A stretch of DNA of 64,000 bases from positions 1-64,000 of the forward strand of contig NZ_QGGU01000007.1 in NCBI RefSeq assembly GCF_003148745.1, given 5' to 3'. A program made the translations under genes and the position numbers. Origin of the DNA: Pleionea mediterranea. Its GTDB lineage: Bacteria > Pseudomonadota > Gammaproteobacteria > Enterobacterales > Kangiellaceae. The number at the start of each line of letters is the position of its first letter. Position 1 is the stretch's first letter. Positions 26,101-34,506 of this stretch are shown here, one piece after another. The notes below the pieces were generated by a model. It was not told the origin of the DNA. It ran no database searches and saw only the letters and a list, made by a program, of their open reading frames with translations.

Positions 26101-27858
26101 ATGGCAAAAAAATATTGTATTTTTGGAGCTGGTCCATCCGGTTTGTACACAGCATGGCGACTCATCAACAGTGGCAAACTATCTTCAGACGATACGTTGC
26201 AAATTTACGAGTGGGGTGACTATGATTTTTCTGATACAGGAAAAGGTCGTAAACCCGCCGGTCGAATTTGTAGTCACTTTTATCAAAACAGTAAAGAAAA
26301 TAGTTATATTGAAATTGGCGGCATGCGTTTTTTAGAGTGGGACGATACAAGCCATGAAGGGCACCAGCTGGTTACCAAAACCATCCAAATGCTGGGAATG
26401 GACGATCAGGTCATTCCTTTTAACACCACGAAAAATCCACTGTTTTATTTGAGGGGTAAACATTTTTATCAAAATGAGCTCAAAGGTAATGGTGGTAATT
26501 TAACAGCTCCCTATGGCACACCAGGAAATAATGAAAACTCACCCGATAAACTGTTTGCTGAAATTTCGAAGCTCATTACTCAAGATAGTAAGTTAGAAAC
26601 TCGAAAAGATCAGTGCGAATTTTATGCAAATGGCCAATTACCCGGAAGTTTTAATTCTTTCGTTTACAATGGAAACGATGTTGCAGGAAACATTGGCTAC
26701 TGGAATTTATTTTATGACCAAGCTGGCAATGAGGGGTTTAACTACGCAGCAGATGCAGGAGGGTATAGTTCTAATGTGATCAATTGGAATGCCGCCAATG
26801 CAGCCATCTATAACGGAGAGTTTGCGCCTGGTGGAAAATTTAAAACGTTAAAGACAGGTTATTCCAGTTTATTTGTTCAGTTGCTTCAACAAACCTTAGA
26901 TGAAGCGAAGAAAAAAAATATCACCGTAACACTAACAGCCAAAACTCGTTTGCATTCTATTTGGCTCGATAATGAAAAACCGGTTTTTCGATTAGCTACG
27001 GCCGATGATCCTGAGCAAGCTAATGGTAAGCCGAAGACCGCTGATTATGTTTTTCTGGCTATGCCGCCTCAATCCGTTGAGTTAGTTGCACAAGCGACAC
27101 GCTATAATCAACCTGAAAATGGTATAGACTTTCTTAATAACAATAAAGTAAGGAACTACCTAGATTCGGTAGAGGAACAGCCTTCATATAAAGTAGCAAT
27201 GTTTTTTGATTCGCAGTGGTGGCTCGATAGTTCTTATCCACCTAAACTTGATGCTGACAATAGCGAAACCAATATATTTGGTCCAACAATTACGGACTTG
27301 CCACTTCGACAGGTGTATTACTTTGGCAACAACGCCAATGCGACTTCAACCCCTGTATACGGCATTTTAGCGTCCTACGATGACATGAGATTTACCGGCT
27401 TTTGGAAAGAACTTGAGCTTTCTGTTAATGAAAGAAGAGAACAAGCTTACTCGCAAGACTTACAACCACTAAAAGGTGGAGAAGTCGCCACAGAAACAAT
27501 GTCTAAAATGTTACTTCTTCAACTGGCAAAATTGCATTATGGTGATCCTGATTCCGCTTATAAAATTCCAACGCCTAAAGAGACGGTATTTATGGATTGG
27601 GGTCTTAATCCGTTCGGTGCGGGTTATCATGCCTGGGCACCGCATTACGATATTTGTGATGTGATGCAGTCTATAAGAGCACCCAGTAAACTTGCCGGAG
27701 CAAGCAACAATGTTTTTTTAATAGGCTCAGCATTTTCAAATGATCAGGCCTGGGTGGAAGGTGCTTTTTGTACCGCTGAATCAGTATTAAATGATTACTT
27801 AGATATTCCATCAATTGCTGACACGTCTAATTATCCGTTAATTTGTGGTTGTCATTAA
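26101..27858 (+). CDS. Flavin amine oxidase / L-amino-acid-oxidase-like protein
   Basis: 585 residues from the ATG at 26101 (AAGGAG 5-6 bp upstream; an in-frame start at 25990 would overlap the previous gene and is rejected). The N-terminal FAD motif is CIFGAGPSGLYTAWRLI, followed by GRICSHF and IEIGGMRFL, which resembles the amine oxidase GG[MA]R[FI] motif. The C-terminal FAD-contact segment is LIGSAFSNDQAWVEGAF with CTAESVL. The last residues, PLICGCH, have closely spaced Cys. Substrate unknown. Paired with the upstream DAO-type oxidase. Confidence 0.82.
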   Translation: MAKKYCIFGAGPSGLYTAWRLINSGKLSSDDTLQIYEWGDYDFSDTGKGRKPAGRICSHFYQNSKENSYIEIGGMRFLEWDDTSHEGHQLVTKTIQMLGMDDQVIPFNTTKNPLFYLRGKHFYQNELKGNGGNLTAPYGTPGNNENSPDKLFAEISKLITQDSKLETRKDQCEFYANGQLPGSFNSFVYNGNDVAGNIGYWNLFYDQAGNEGFNYAADAGGYSSNVINWNAANAAIYNGEFAPGGKFKTLKTGYSSLFVQLLQQTLDEAKKKNITVTLTAKTRLHSIWLDNEKPVFRLATADDPEQANGKPKTADYVFLAMPPQSVELVAQATRYNQPENGIDFLNNNKVRNYLDSVEEQPSYKVAMFFDSQWWLDSSYPPKLDADNSETNIFGPTITDLPLRQVYYFGNNANATSTPVYGILASYDDMRFTGFWKELELSVNERREQAYSQDLQPLKGGEVATETMSKMLLLQLAKLHYGDPDSAYKIPTPKETVFMDWGLNPFGAGYHAWAPHYDICDVMQSIRAPSKLAGASNNVFLIGSAFSNDQAWVEGAFCTAESVLNDYLDIPSIADTSNYPLICGCH

Positions 27859-28072
27859 ATTAGGTATAAAGATTCAGGTGAGCTTATTATTAAAATACAG
27901 TTCAAGACTTGGACCTTCACCTAATTGTGCGTAACTTACCTTGACTCTAAGTAATTGAAATATTTGTTTTAATTTGTATATTATTTTAATCAATATTATG
28001 AAGTTTCAAGCTTTGGTTCGATCTAAAGATATAATTTGGTTTTTTTAACTAAAAGTATAAAACAAATAATGA
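27859..28072. other. Intergenic, no gene seen
   Basis: AT-rich sequence after the amine-oxidase gene. A weak distant pairing of AATTAGGT near 27857 with ACCTAATT near 27918 is the only structure noticed. Confidence 0.3.
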
Positions 28073-28339
28073 TCATAGAGTAAAGAAAGGGGGCTCCAAT
28101 AAGAGTTCCCGAGAACGTAGGTTGCTGTTTAACTGCTCCAGCCATTCCATGGGCCATATTTTAAACCCCCTGTCTTGTTGAAGGGTTATGGTTTCTAGCC
28201 AAAGTATATCGTAGGATATATTCCACGCTGCCGATAGAGGCGATAAACCAAACTTCTGACAATCATTCGGTGTAACTAATGGACTGTTATTAGCACAATG
28301 TTCACTAAGATGAATGACGAGTTTGGGCTTGCCTAGTGA
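28073..28339 (-). pseudogene. Decayed ORF, family unknown
   Basis: The minus strand is open from an in-frame TAG at 28340-28342 to TGA at 28073-28075. It encodes about 88 residues, including KLVIHLSEHCANNSPLVTP and SAAWNISYDILWLET, with no start codon or ribosome site. The composition looks protein-coding (Trp- and Leu-rich, few rare residues). It directly follows the TnpS relic in the same frame after the stop, so it may be part of the same decayed element or another gene fragment. Confidence 0.35.
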
Positions 28340-28543
28340 CTACAACGTTTGTTCCCGCGCATCAAGAATTAATTCGGTTTTTATGAACTTTTTAACGTTA
28401 CCAAATCATTTTTTTCATTAATTAAAAGTCGATTCCTGAATTACGATTAGAGACATGATTACCATCGAGCTCAGAGCCTAGTTGAAATTGTTCTAATGTA
28501 GTCTGAGTGTATTCAGGGAAAACCACCTTAGCTTCGATAATTT
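28340..28543 (-). pseudogene. Relic of a TnpS-like tyrosine recombinase N-terminus
   Basis: The minus strand encodes TLEQFQLGSELDGNHVSNRN, then after a one-base frame change LLINEKNDLVTLKKFIKTE, ending at TAG. This aligns with residues about 12-55 of the intact recombinase at 53330-54472 (LEHLQLGTELDGTYGTNRN ... LLIDAHNDLEALNSWLEEF). It carries a frameshift, a stop, no start codon and no catalytic domain. It is a diverged copy, not a recent duplicate, and points to an older related element at this site. Confidence 0.65.
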
Positions 28544-28571
28544 AAAACTTCTTCGGTAATTACTATCTGGC

Positions 28572-29141
28572 TTAAAAGTTTAAATTACTTTTAAGCCAGA
28601 AAGCACCAATCAAACTTGAGCTGGTTCTTAAACCGCCATTTTCTGCTAGTGTCAGAAAATCTTCAATTGAGACGGTAACGACCTCGATATCTTCATTTTC
28701 ACATCCGCCGTATGAGGGAAGATGCTCTGCATTGATCCACGCGGCATATAATTCGGTTGTTTCAGTACATGTACCTGCAGAATTATAAAAGTTGCCGATT
28801 CGGTCAAAGATTTCGACTTGCCCACCAACTTCTTCTTCCGATTCACGTAGGGCTACATCACGTGGTGATTCATCAGGCTCAATCATCCCGGCGATCAAGT
28901 CATAAAGCCAGGGATCATCATCAAATGCTGCACCTGAACGGAACTGTCGAGTAAGAACCACTTTTTTTGTTGATCTGTCAATCGCCAAAACCGCTACAGC
29001 ATGGCCTTTATCCATTACGATACGCTTCAAGACGTTTGACCATTCACCATTGTGCTTTTTGTGACGCAAATTAAGCACTTTTATTTGAGCGAAGGCAAAG
29101 TCTGTCACTTCTTCATTGATAATTTCGACGTCTTTATGCAT
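28572..29141 (-). CDS. NUDIX hydrolase (ADP-ribose/sugar-nucleotide pyrophosphatase type)
   Basis: 189 residues with a complete Nudix box: G in AGMIEPDE, then SPRDVALRESEEEVGG, matching GX5EX7REUXEEXGU. The upstream strand pattern (VAVLAIDRSTKKVVLTRQFR) is as in NudF/NudK ADP-ribose pyrophosphatases, and E/D-rich residues around YAAWINAEHL follow. In this setting it could recycle ADP-ribose, the presumed NrtR effector, or another NAD breakdown product. The start overlaps the preceding 92-aa gene by 8 bp. Last gene of the leftward operon. Confidence 0.85.
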   Translation of the reverse strand: MHKDVEIINEEVTDFAFAQIKVLNLRHKKHNGEWSNVLKRIVMDKGHAVAVLAIDRSTKKVVLTRQFRSGAAFDDDPWLYDLIAGMIEPDESPRDVALRESEEEVGGQVEIFDRIGNFYNSAGTCTETTELYAAWINAEHLPSYGGCENEDIEVVTVSIEDFLTLAENGGLRTSSSLIGAFWLKSNLNF

Positions 29142-29412
29142 TACAGGCTCGTTTGCTGAGTTGATTAATTTTTAAGGGGATCACGGGCTTTTCCTGTAGT
29201 TTTTGGCAATCAATAGTGTCCATTAATTCATTTAAGATTTGATTACCTTCTGCTTGCAGACCTGGTCGACCATAAGCACTATCGGCGGCTTGGTGGATCC
29301 AGCTGGGAACCACCTGTCCTTTCATCTGCAGCAAGAACCTGATGGCCGTGAATGTTTCTGTGCTTTCAATTTCTTCGAGTGTTGGAACTTTAAGAATATC
29401 GTTGTTAAACAT
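29134..29412 (-). CDS. Hypothetical 92-aa protein in the NAD island
   Basis: Soluble, no signal peptide or membrane segment. It starts MFNNDILKVPTLEEIESTET and continues with a predicted helical FTAIRFLLQMKGQVVPSWIH. GGAGG lies 6-7 bp upstream of the ATG, and its end overlaps the NUDIX gene by 8 bp, so it is very likely translated. I do not recognise the family. Position between nrtR and a NUDIX gene suggests a role in NAD or ADP-ribose metabolism or regulation. Confidence 0.6.
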   Translation of the reverse strand: MFNNDILKVPTLEEIESTETFTAIRFLLQMKGQVVPSWIHQAADSAYGRPGLQAEGNQILNELMDTIDCQKLQEKPVIPLKINQLSKRACNA

Positions 29413-29429
29413 GATTGCCTCCTTTGAGG

Positions 29430-30098
29430 TTATTTTGCTTTACCGTACATCATGCGATCGAAATTGCGGGGTTTATCTCGGTCAGCCAAGCGAAACAGCT
29501 TGGCAGGACGCTTGCCTGTCTGGCGTGTCATCTTAGCGTCCACTAAGGCATTGGATTCCTCCAATCGTATTCGAAGACCTCGATCATTTAATTTACTGCC
29601 AATAACTTGCTCTGCGACATTTTGATAATCTTTCATGGAAAAAACGTCTTCACATAAGAAGCCGGGCAGGGTTGTGTACATTGCCTTACTTCGTAATCGC
29701 TCCATGGCTAGTGCTACCAAGTCTTTATGATCGAAAGGCAGGCTGAACTCATCAGAAAGAATCTTGTTTACTTCGACCCACTTAACGTCTTGTTTGTTTT
29801 CTGGCAGAGGATTGCTTGAGAACAAGCAGAGGTAGACCACTGTTACCGACCAGTCTCGAGGATCTCGCTGACTGTTTCCGATAGTATGAACCTGCTCATA
29901 ATAAGACAGTTGATGATTAGTTTTGGTTTTGATCACACGCTCGACTGCGTCGCTCAGGTTTTTATCCTGATCTTCAAAGACCCAACCACCGGGAAGGGCG
30001 TACTCTCCTTCATAAGGATTTTTATCGCGTCGTGACAGTAAGATTTGGACCGTATCGTTTTTGAATCGGACGCCTACGGTGTCAATCGTATTGATCAT
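29430..30098 (-). CDS. nrtR: NrtR-type transcriptional regulator of NAD metabolism
   Basis: 222 residues. The N-terminal NUDIX-like domain (1-140; DTVGVRFKNDTVQILLSRRDKNPYEGEYALPGGW) has a broken Nudix box: after GGWVFEDQD it reads LSDAVERVIKTKT, lacking REXXEE. This fits NrtR proteins that sense ADP-ribose rather than hydrolyse it. The C-terminal winged helix (about 150-222) contains GLRIRLEESNALVDAK. Its start overlaps the adenylyltransferase stop by 4 bp. The 17-bp repeats at 30641-30657 and 30762-30778 are the likely operators. Confidence 0.85.
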   Translation of the reverse strand: MINTIDTVGVRFKNDTVQILLSRRDKNPYEGEYALPGGWVFEDQDKNLSDAVERVIKTKTNHQLSYYEQVHTIGNSQRDPRDWSVTVVYLCLFSSNPLPENKQDVKWVEVNKILSDEFSLPFDHKDLVALAMERLRSKAMYTTLPGFLCEDVFSMKDYQNVAEQVIGSKLNDRGLRIRLEESNALVDAKMTRQTGKRPAKLFRLADRDKPRNFDRMMYGKAK

Positions 30099-30631
30099 GC
30101 TGCCGTTTCCTCTTGATATAATTTATGTTGTTTAATTAATTCAGCGACGCTTGTAGACGTCATACTTGAGATAGGTTCGCCAATTGAAACAGCCTGCCTG
30201 ATATATGTTGATCGTATCGCTTGTCGTTCTTTACCAATAAATACTGACCAACGCTTTTGAATTTGTTTTGCCTTATGAAACTTACTCCAGTTTTTCGCAT
30301 TATCTGGACCAATAATAAAATGTAATGAGTCATAAGCATATTGGCACTCAAGCCAGTTCAGGACATCATAGGTATAAACCGGACCATTACCAGCCAGCTC
30401 ATGCTCACACAGTAATAATGAGACGCGTTCAAGTTTGTGATCTGCAATAAAGGCTCGCACCATATCTGCTCTCAACTGGTAGTCTGCCATTTGCTTCCCA
30501 AAGGCGTGGGCGAAGCTCGGTACCAGGTAAACCCAGTCCAGCTCGTTTACTGCCTGCCTGATTAAATCCAAATGCCCGAGAGTGGGTGGATTAAATGCAG
30601 AACCCAAAATACCAATATTTCGTGATTTCAT
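30095..30631 (-). CDS. Nicotin(amid)e-nucleotide adenylyltransferase (NadD/NadM-like)
   Basis: 178-aa nucleotidyltransferase that should adenylylate NaMN and/or NMN to the dinucleotide. Motifs: GILGSAFNPPTLGHLDLI (the (T/H)xGH motif as TLGH), VYLVPSFAHAFGKQM, LHFIIGPDNAKNW and the C-terminal ISSMTSTSVAEL corresponding to ISST.(I/V)R, with Ala in place of Arg. With PncB upstream in the pathway and NadE downstream, NaMN is the expected substrate. First gene of the leftward operon, followed by nrtR with a 4-bp overlap. Confidence 0.82.
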   Translation of the reverse strand: MKSRNIGILGSAFNPPTLGHLDLIRQAVNELDWVYLVPSFAHAFGKQMADYQLRADMVRAFIADHKLERVSLLLCEHELAGNGPVYTYDVLNWLECQYAYDSLHFIIGPDNAKNWSKFHKAKQIQKRWSVFIGKERQAIRSTYIRQAVSIGEPISSMTSTSVAELIKQHKLYQEETAA

Positions 30632-30640
30632 ATTAATAAT

Positions 30641-30657
30641 GTACTAACTACGAATAT
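30641..30657. promoter_or_regulatory. Operator repeat 1 (probable NrtR site)
   Basis: GTACTAACTACGAATAT, one base different from the copy at 30762-30778 and in the same orientation. It ends 9 bp before the adenylyltransferase start codon on the minus strand, so a bound regulator would block that operon's transcription start or ribosome site. Confidence 0.6.
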
Positions 30658-30761
30658 AAATGTCAATTTAAGAATATATAAAAATTAACTTGCATTTATA
30701 AAGTGTTAAAAGTATATTTGCACCAGATGCGGAAATAAATATATTTTTTGCCTTTTTAATA

Positions 30762-30778
30762 GTAGTAACTACGAATAT
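30762..30778. promoter_or_regulatory. Operator repeat 2 (probable NrtR site)
   Basis: GTAGTAACTACGAATAT, with the perfect half-palindrome GTAGT-A-ACTAC. It lies 12 bp upstream of the pncA ATG, over the GAGGAG-proximal region. Together with repeat 1 it covers both sides of the 159-bp divergent gap, giving shared control of the two NAD operons. The link to NrtR is inferred from position. Confidence 0.6.
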
Positions 30779-30790
30779 GAGGAGATAATA

Positions 30791-31429
30791 ATGAATAAGA
30801 TAGCGAGCTTTGATGTGGATCCTCAATACGGCTTTACCGAAGAGTGCCCAAAAGAGCTTCCTGTTCCAGGTGGCCTGGAGATAGTTGGTCCTCTGAATGA
30901 ACAGGCAAAACTGACCGATTACCGCTTGGGATCTAAAGACGCACATTCTCCTAAAGCTGAATGGGTCGCGACCGAAGAAGAACCACAGCTGACAGCTATT
31001 ACTAATAAAGGAGCTGACATTGATTTACGCTGGAATCTTCACGCGGTACCTGGTACTCGGGGGTTCGAGTATATCGAAGGGCTGCCTAAGCCAGCAGAAT
31101 ATGACTTCTTTGTCTGGAAGGGTGTTGAGCCCACGATGCACCCCTACAGTGCCGTATATCACGATTTGGCTAAGAAGCGCAGCACCGGTGTAATTGAGTG
31201 GCTGCAGTGTAATGACGTTACTACCGTTATTGTCGGTGGCCTGGCTACTGACTTCTGTGTCAAAGAGACAGTTGTTGATCTGTGCAATGCTGGTTTTCGG
31301 GTCATTCTCAATATGGCGGCCACCCGAGGAATTGCCGATGAAACGGTGGCAGCTGCGCTAAAAGAAATCGCCCAGGCGGGTGCCGAAGTTGTATGTAACA
31401 CAGACGAACTAAAAGCCGTGCTGGCATAG
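30791..31429 (+). CDS. pncA: Nicotinamidase (isochorismatase-like)
   Basis: Deamidates nicotinamide to nicotinic acid, the first salvage step. 212 residues with the catalytic triad in place: Asp in ASFDVDPQYGF, Lys in FFVWKGVEP and Cys in GGLATDFCVKETV. The metal-site region holds KDAHSPKAEW and WNLHAVPGT. It is preceded by ATGAGGAGA-type ribosome site and lies 8 bp before pncB, opening the rightward NAD operon. Confidence 0.92.
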   Translation: MNKIASFDVDPQYGFTEECPKELPVPGGLEIVGPLNEQAKLTDYRLGSKDAHSPKAEWVATEEEPQLTAITNKGADIDLRWNLHAVPGTRGFEYIEGLPKPAEYDFFVWKGVEPTMHPYSAVYHDLAKKRSTGVIEWLQCNDVTTVIVGGLATDFCVKETVVDLCNAGFRVILNMAATRGIADETVAAALKEIAQAGAEVVCNTDELKAVLA

Positions 31430-31437
31430 GAGTCATT

Positions 31438-32619
31438 ATGAAAGCCGATAAGCCAATTATTACCTCTTTACTCGATAACGATCTCTATAAATTTACAATG
31501 CAGCAGACTATGCTACATCACTTCGGGGATGCGAAAGGTGAATATGCTTTTAAGTGCCGTACACCAAGAATAGATTTTAAACCGATAATGGCTGCTTTGA
31601 GAGAAGAGTTGCAGGCGCTGGGCCAACTTAAGATGCAATTTTCTGAATTGCAGTATCTGAAAACACTGCCATTCATAAAACCAAACTATTTGAGCTTTCT
31701 GGAAGATTTTCGGTTGAACCCTGAAGATCTATCAGTCGACATTAAAAATGGCGAGCTTTCAGTAAGAGCAAAAGGTCCTATTACCCGAGTAATGATGTTT
31801 GAAATCTTTGTTTTGGCAATTGTGCAAGAACTTTGGATGCGGCATACCCACCCGGAAGTAACTGAAGCAGAAGGGCGTGGACGACTGGCCGATAAGATAG
31901 ACTTTCTTGAGCAGTCAGATGTGCCTGATTTCAAATTTGCAGATTTTGGTACCCGTCGAAGATTCAGCAAGCATTGGCACTATCAGGTGGTGCGTACATT
32001 AAAGCAGCGTGTGCCACAGCATTTTGTCGGTACCAGCAATGTTTATCTGGCAAAGGAATTTGGGGTTAAACCCATCGGTACCATGGCGCACGAGTATTTG
32101 CAGGCATTCCAAGGATTTACTCATCCTGAGCAGTCTCAGACTATGGCGCTTGAAACTTGGGTTCAGGAGTATCGTGGTGATCTGGGAATTGCACTGACTG
32201 ATGTACTCGGAATGGACATGTTTTTGCAAAGCCTCGATCTTTATTTCGGCAAACTCTTTGATGGCTTTCGTCATGATTCAGGTTGTCCAAAAGTGTGGTG
32301 CAAAAAATTACTCAATCATCTTAAAAATCATCTTGGAATCGATCCTAAAACTAAAACTGCGGTGTTCAGCGACGGTCTTGATTTTCAAAAAGCAATTGAT
32401 TTACACAAGGCGTTTCATGAGCAGATTAATACGTCTTTTGGAATTGGCACTTACCTGACCAACGACATGGGTGTTAAAGCACTCAGTAATGTTATGAAGT
32501 TGGTTGCATTGAATGGCCGACCAGTGGCCAAGATGCCTGACAGTGCCGGAAAAACCATGTGTGAAGATATGGATTATGTGGCTTATTTAGAAAAACTAAA
32601 AATGCGTCATACGGCGTAA
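31438..32619 (+). CDS. pncB: Nicotinate phosphoribosyltransferase
   Basis: Makes NaMN from nicotinate and PRPP with ATP. 393 residues as in E. coli PncB. Blocks seen: ITSLLDNDLYKFTMQQTMLHHF, ADFGTRRRFS, VGTSNVYLAKEFGVKPIGTMAHE (the catalytic His loop), FDGFRHDSGCP and a FGIGTYLTNDMG phosphate-binding loop. AGGAG precedes the ATG. Follows pncA by 8 bp and precedes nadE by 11 bp. Confidence 0.96.
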   Translation: MKADKPIITSLLDNDLYKFTMQQTMLHHFGDAKGEYAFKCRTPRIDFKPIMAALREELQALGQLKMQFSELQYLKTLPFIKPNYLSFLEDFRLNPEDLSVDIKNGELSVRAKGPITRVMMFEIFVLAIVQELWMRHTHPEVTEAEGRGRLADKIDFLEQSDVPDFKFADFGTRRRFSKHWHYQVVRTLKQRVPQHFVGTSNVYLAKEFGVKPIGTMAHEYLQAFQGFTHPEQSQTMALETWVQEYRGDLGIALTDVLGMDMFLQSLDLYFGKLFDGFRHDSGCPKVWCKKLLNHLKNHLGIDPKTKTAVFSDGLDFQKAIDLHKAFHEQINTSFGIGTYLTNDMGVKALSNVMKLVALNGRPVAKMPDSAGKTMCEDMDYVAYLEKLKMRHTA

Positions 32620-32630
32620 GGAGTGGAGTA

Positions 32631-33461
32631 ATGTTTACTCAAAAAATGATTGTTAATGCGATGAAAGTTGATCCCAAGGCTAATCTGGAAGTTGAGCTGC
32701 GCAAGCGAATTGATTTTATTAAAAATATGCTTGAGAACACAGGAATGAAGCACCTGGTGTTGGGGATAAGTGGCGGCGTCGACTCTCTTACGGCAGGTCG
32801 TTTGTGCCAACTGGCTGTTAACGAACTTAATTATGAAGTCGGTGTTGGCCATGAATTTATCGCAGTGCGACTGCCCTATGGTAATCAGCTGGATGAGGAC
32901 GATGCGCAAACGGCGATTAAGGTCATCGAACCGACTCGTGTGGTTAAAGTTGATATAGCTGCAGCGGTAATAGCAGCAGAGCAGGATGTAATCGAGGCAC
33001 TGAATGCAAGTGGCATTAATGCCAATAATCCTGAAAAGAATGATTTTGTGAAAGGTAATATAAAAGCCCGCACACGCATGGTGATCCAATATACGATTGC
33101 GAATCAGGTTAACGGCCTTGTTGTCGGAACAGATCATAGTGCGGAAGCGACTATGGGCTTTTATACCAAGTTCGGTGACGGTGCTTGTGACTTAGCGCCT
33201 TTGTTTGGTCTCAATAAACGTCAAGTACGTGGGCTTGCGAAGATGTTGGGAGCCCCTGAGCAACTTTATGGAAAACCCGCTACAGCCGATCTGGAAGAGT
33301 TAGCTCCACAAGCGCTGGATGAAGATCGACTTGGCGTAACTTATGACGAACTCGATGATTTTCTTGAGGGAAAAACAGTTAATGAAAATACAGCAATGCG
33401 AATCAAAAATCAGTACGTATTAACTGAACACAAAAGAGCGCCAATACCCACACCTGCGTAA
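32631..33461 (+). CDS. nadE: NH3-dependent NAD+ synthetase
   Basis: Amidates NaAD to NAD using ammonia. 276 residues, the length of the ammonia-dependent class (no glutaminase domain). PP-loop LGISGGVDSLTAGRL, then RTRMVIQYTIANQ, GTDHSAEATMGFYTKFGDGACD and the C-terminal LGAPEQLYGKPATADLEE loop are canonical. Together with pncA, pncB and the divergent adenylyltransferase it completes nicotinamide to NAD within one island. Confidence 0.97.
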   Translation: MFTQKMIVNAMKVDPKANLEVELRKRIDFIKNMLENTGMKHLVLGISGGVDSLTAGRLCQLAVNELNYEVGVGHEFIAVRLPYGNQLDEDDAQTAIKVIEPTRVVKVDIAAAVIAAEQDVIEALNASGINANNPEKNDFVKGNIKARTRMVIQYTIANQVNGLVVGTDHSAEATMGFYTKFGDGACDLAPLFGLNKRQVRGLAKMLGAPEQLYGKPATADLEELAPQALDEDRLGVTYDELDDFLEGKTVNENTAMRIKNQYVLTEHKRAPIPTPA

Positions 33462-33486
33462 TCACATTTAATAAAGGAGTAAAATT

Positions 33487-34506
33487 ATGGCCATTATCCA
33501 GTTTTATAAATCACAGCCTACCGATTATGTCATGTTATTTAAAAGCGGGAGGCTTAAAAAGAAAGGCGAAGGTTTAAGCTTTTTCTATTACGCACCCACA
33601 AGCAGTATTGTAGTTGTTCCTATGGGCAATCAAGATCAGCCATTTATTTTTCGTGAGCACACACGAGATTTTCAAGAACTTACTGTTCAAGGTAGTTTAA
33701 CTTATCGGATAACTGATCCTGTCGCTATTGCAAAAGCAATGAACTTTTCACTGAATGAGCAGGCCACAGCTTACCGTTCTGATGATCCTGAAAAATTAGC
33801 AAATCGAATCATTAATCGATTGCAGGTGCTGGTTCGTTCGTACACGCAGTCCCTGCCACTGGGTGAAGCTCTAGAGATGAAGCCGGCAACCTTTAGCACC
33901 ATTCAAAAACATCTTGCAGAGTCTGAATACCTAAAGACTCTTGGGATTAATGTTTTGGAGTTAAGCATTACTGCAATTAAGCCAAATCCAGAAACTGCAG
34001 GAGCGTTACAAACACGTGAGCGAGAACGATTATTACAAGAAGCTGATGATGCAATTTATCTTCGTCGGAATGCATCGGTTGAGGCCGAGCGTAAAATTCG
34101 CGAAAACGAGTTGCAGACAGAAGAAGCTGTGGAGCAGAAAAAACGTCGTATACAGGAAGTTAAACTTGAAGCTGTGCAACAAGAACAAGTCAAACGACAG
34201 GAAATGCACAATCAGCAAATGCTTGCGGATATTGAGTTGGCCATCAAGCGGAAGGAACTAGTTGTACAAAACCAGGAAAACGAACGTATCGAAGCGGATG
34301 CTTTGTCCTATAAATTTGCAAAGCAACTTGAACCCGTAAAGCAGTTGGAACCTGAGTTAGTAAAAGCGCTGGCCAATATGGGAATGCAACCTGCTCAACT
34401 AATGGCCAAGGCCTTTACCGACTTCGCCAACAATGCAGATAAAATCGGTAATCTTAATATCAACCGAGATGCTGTTGAGGGTATTATCAATGGCGAGGTA
34501 GCATAA
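33487..34506 (+). CDS. SPFH/Band-7 domain protein
   Basis: 339 residues without a clear N-terminal membrane helix. The SPFH fold covers about 1-180 (YVMLFKSGRLKKKGEGLSFF, ELTVQGSLTYRITDP, LGINVLELSITAIKPNPETAGAL). A long charged coiled coil follows (about 180-275, rich in E/R/K/Q), then a C-terminal helical segment (VKQLEPELVKALANMGM). SPFH proteins form large cages or scaffolds on membranes. It lies 25 bp after nadE and shares TAATG with the NAD-kinase-like gene, so it is translated with the NAD operon. Role in NAD biology is unknown. Confidence 0.85.
   Translation: MAIIQFYKSQPTDYVMLFKSGRLKKKGEGLSFFYYAPTSSIVVVPMGNQDQPFIFREHTRDFQELTVQGSLTYRITDPVAIAKAMNFSLNEQATAYRSDDPEKLANRIINRLQVLVRSYTQSLPLGEALEMKPATFSTIQKHLAESEYLKTLGINVLELSITAIKPNPETAGALQTRERERLLQEADDAIYLRRNASVEAERKIRENELQTEEAVEQKKRRIQEVKLEAVQQEQVKRQEMHNQQMLADIELAIKRKELVVQNQENERIEADALSYKFAKQLEPVKQLEPELVKALANMGMQPAQLMAKAFTDFANNADKIGNLNINRDAVEGIINGEVA

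Noticed and set aside
28510..28522. TATTCAGGGAAAA, a 13-bp match to the core of the transposon inverted repeat
   Set aside because: The match lies within the TnpS relic's coding sequence, lacks the outer GTCCGTGC part, and no partner repeat was found, so it is probably coincidental.
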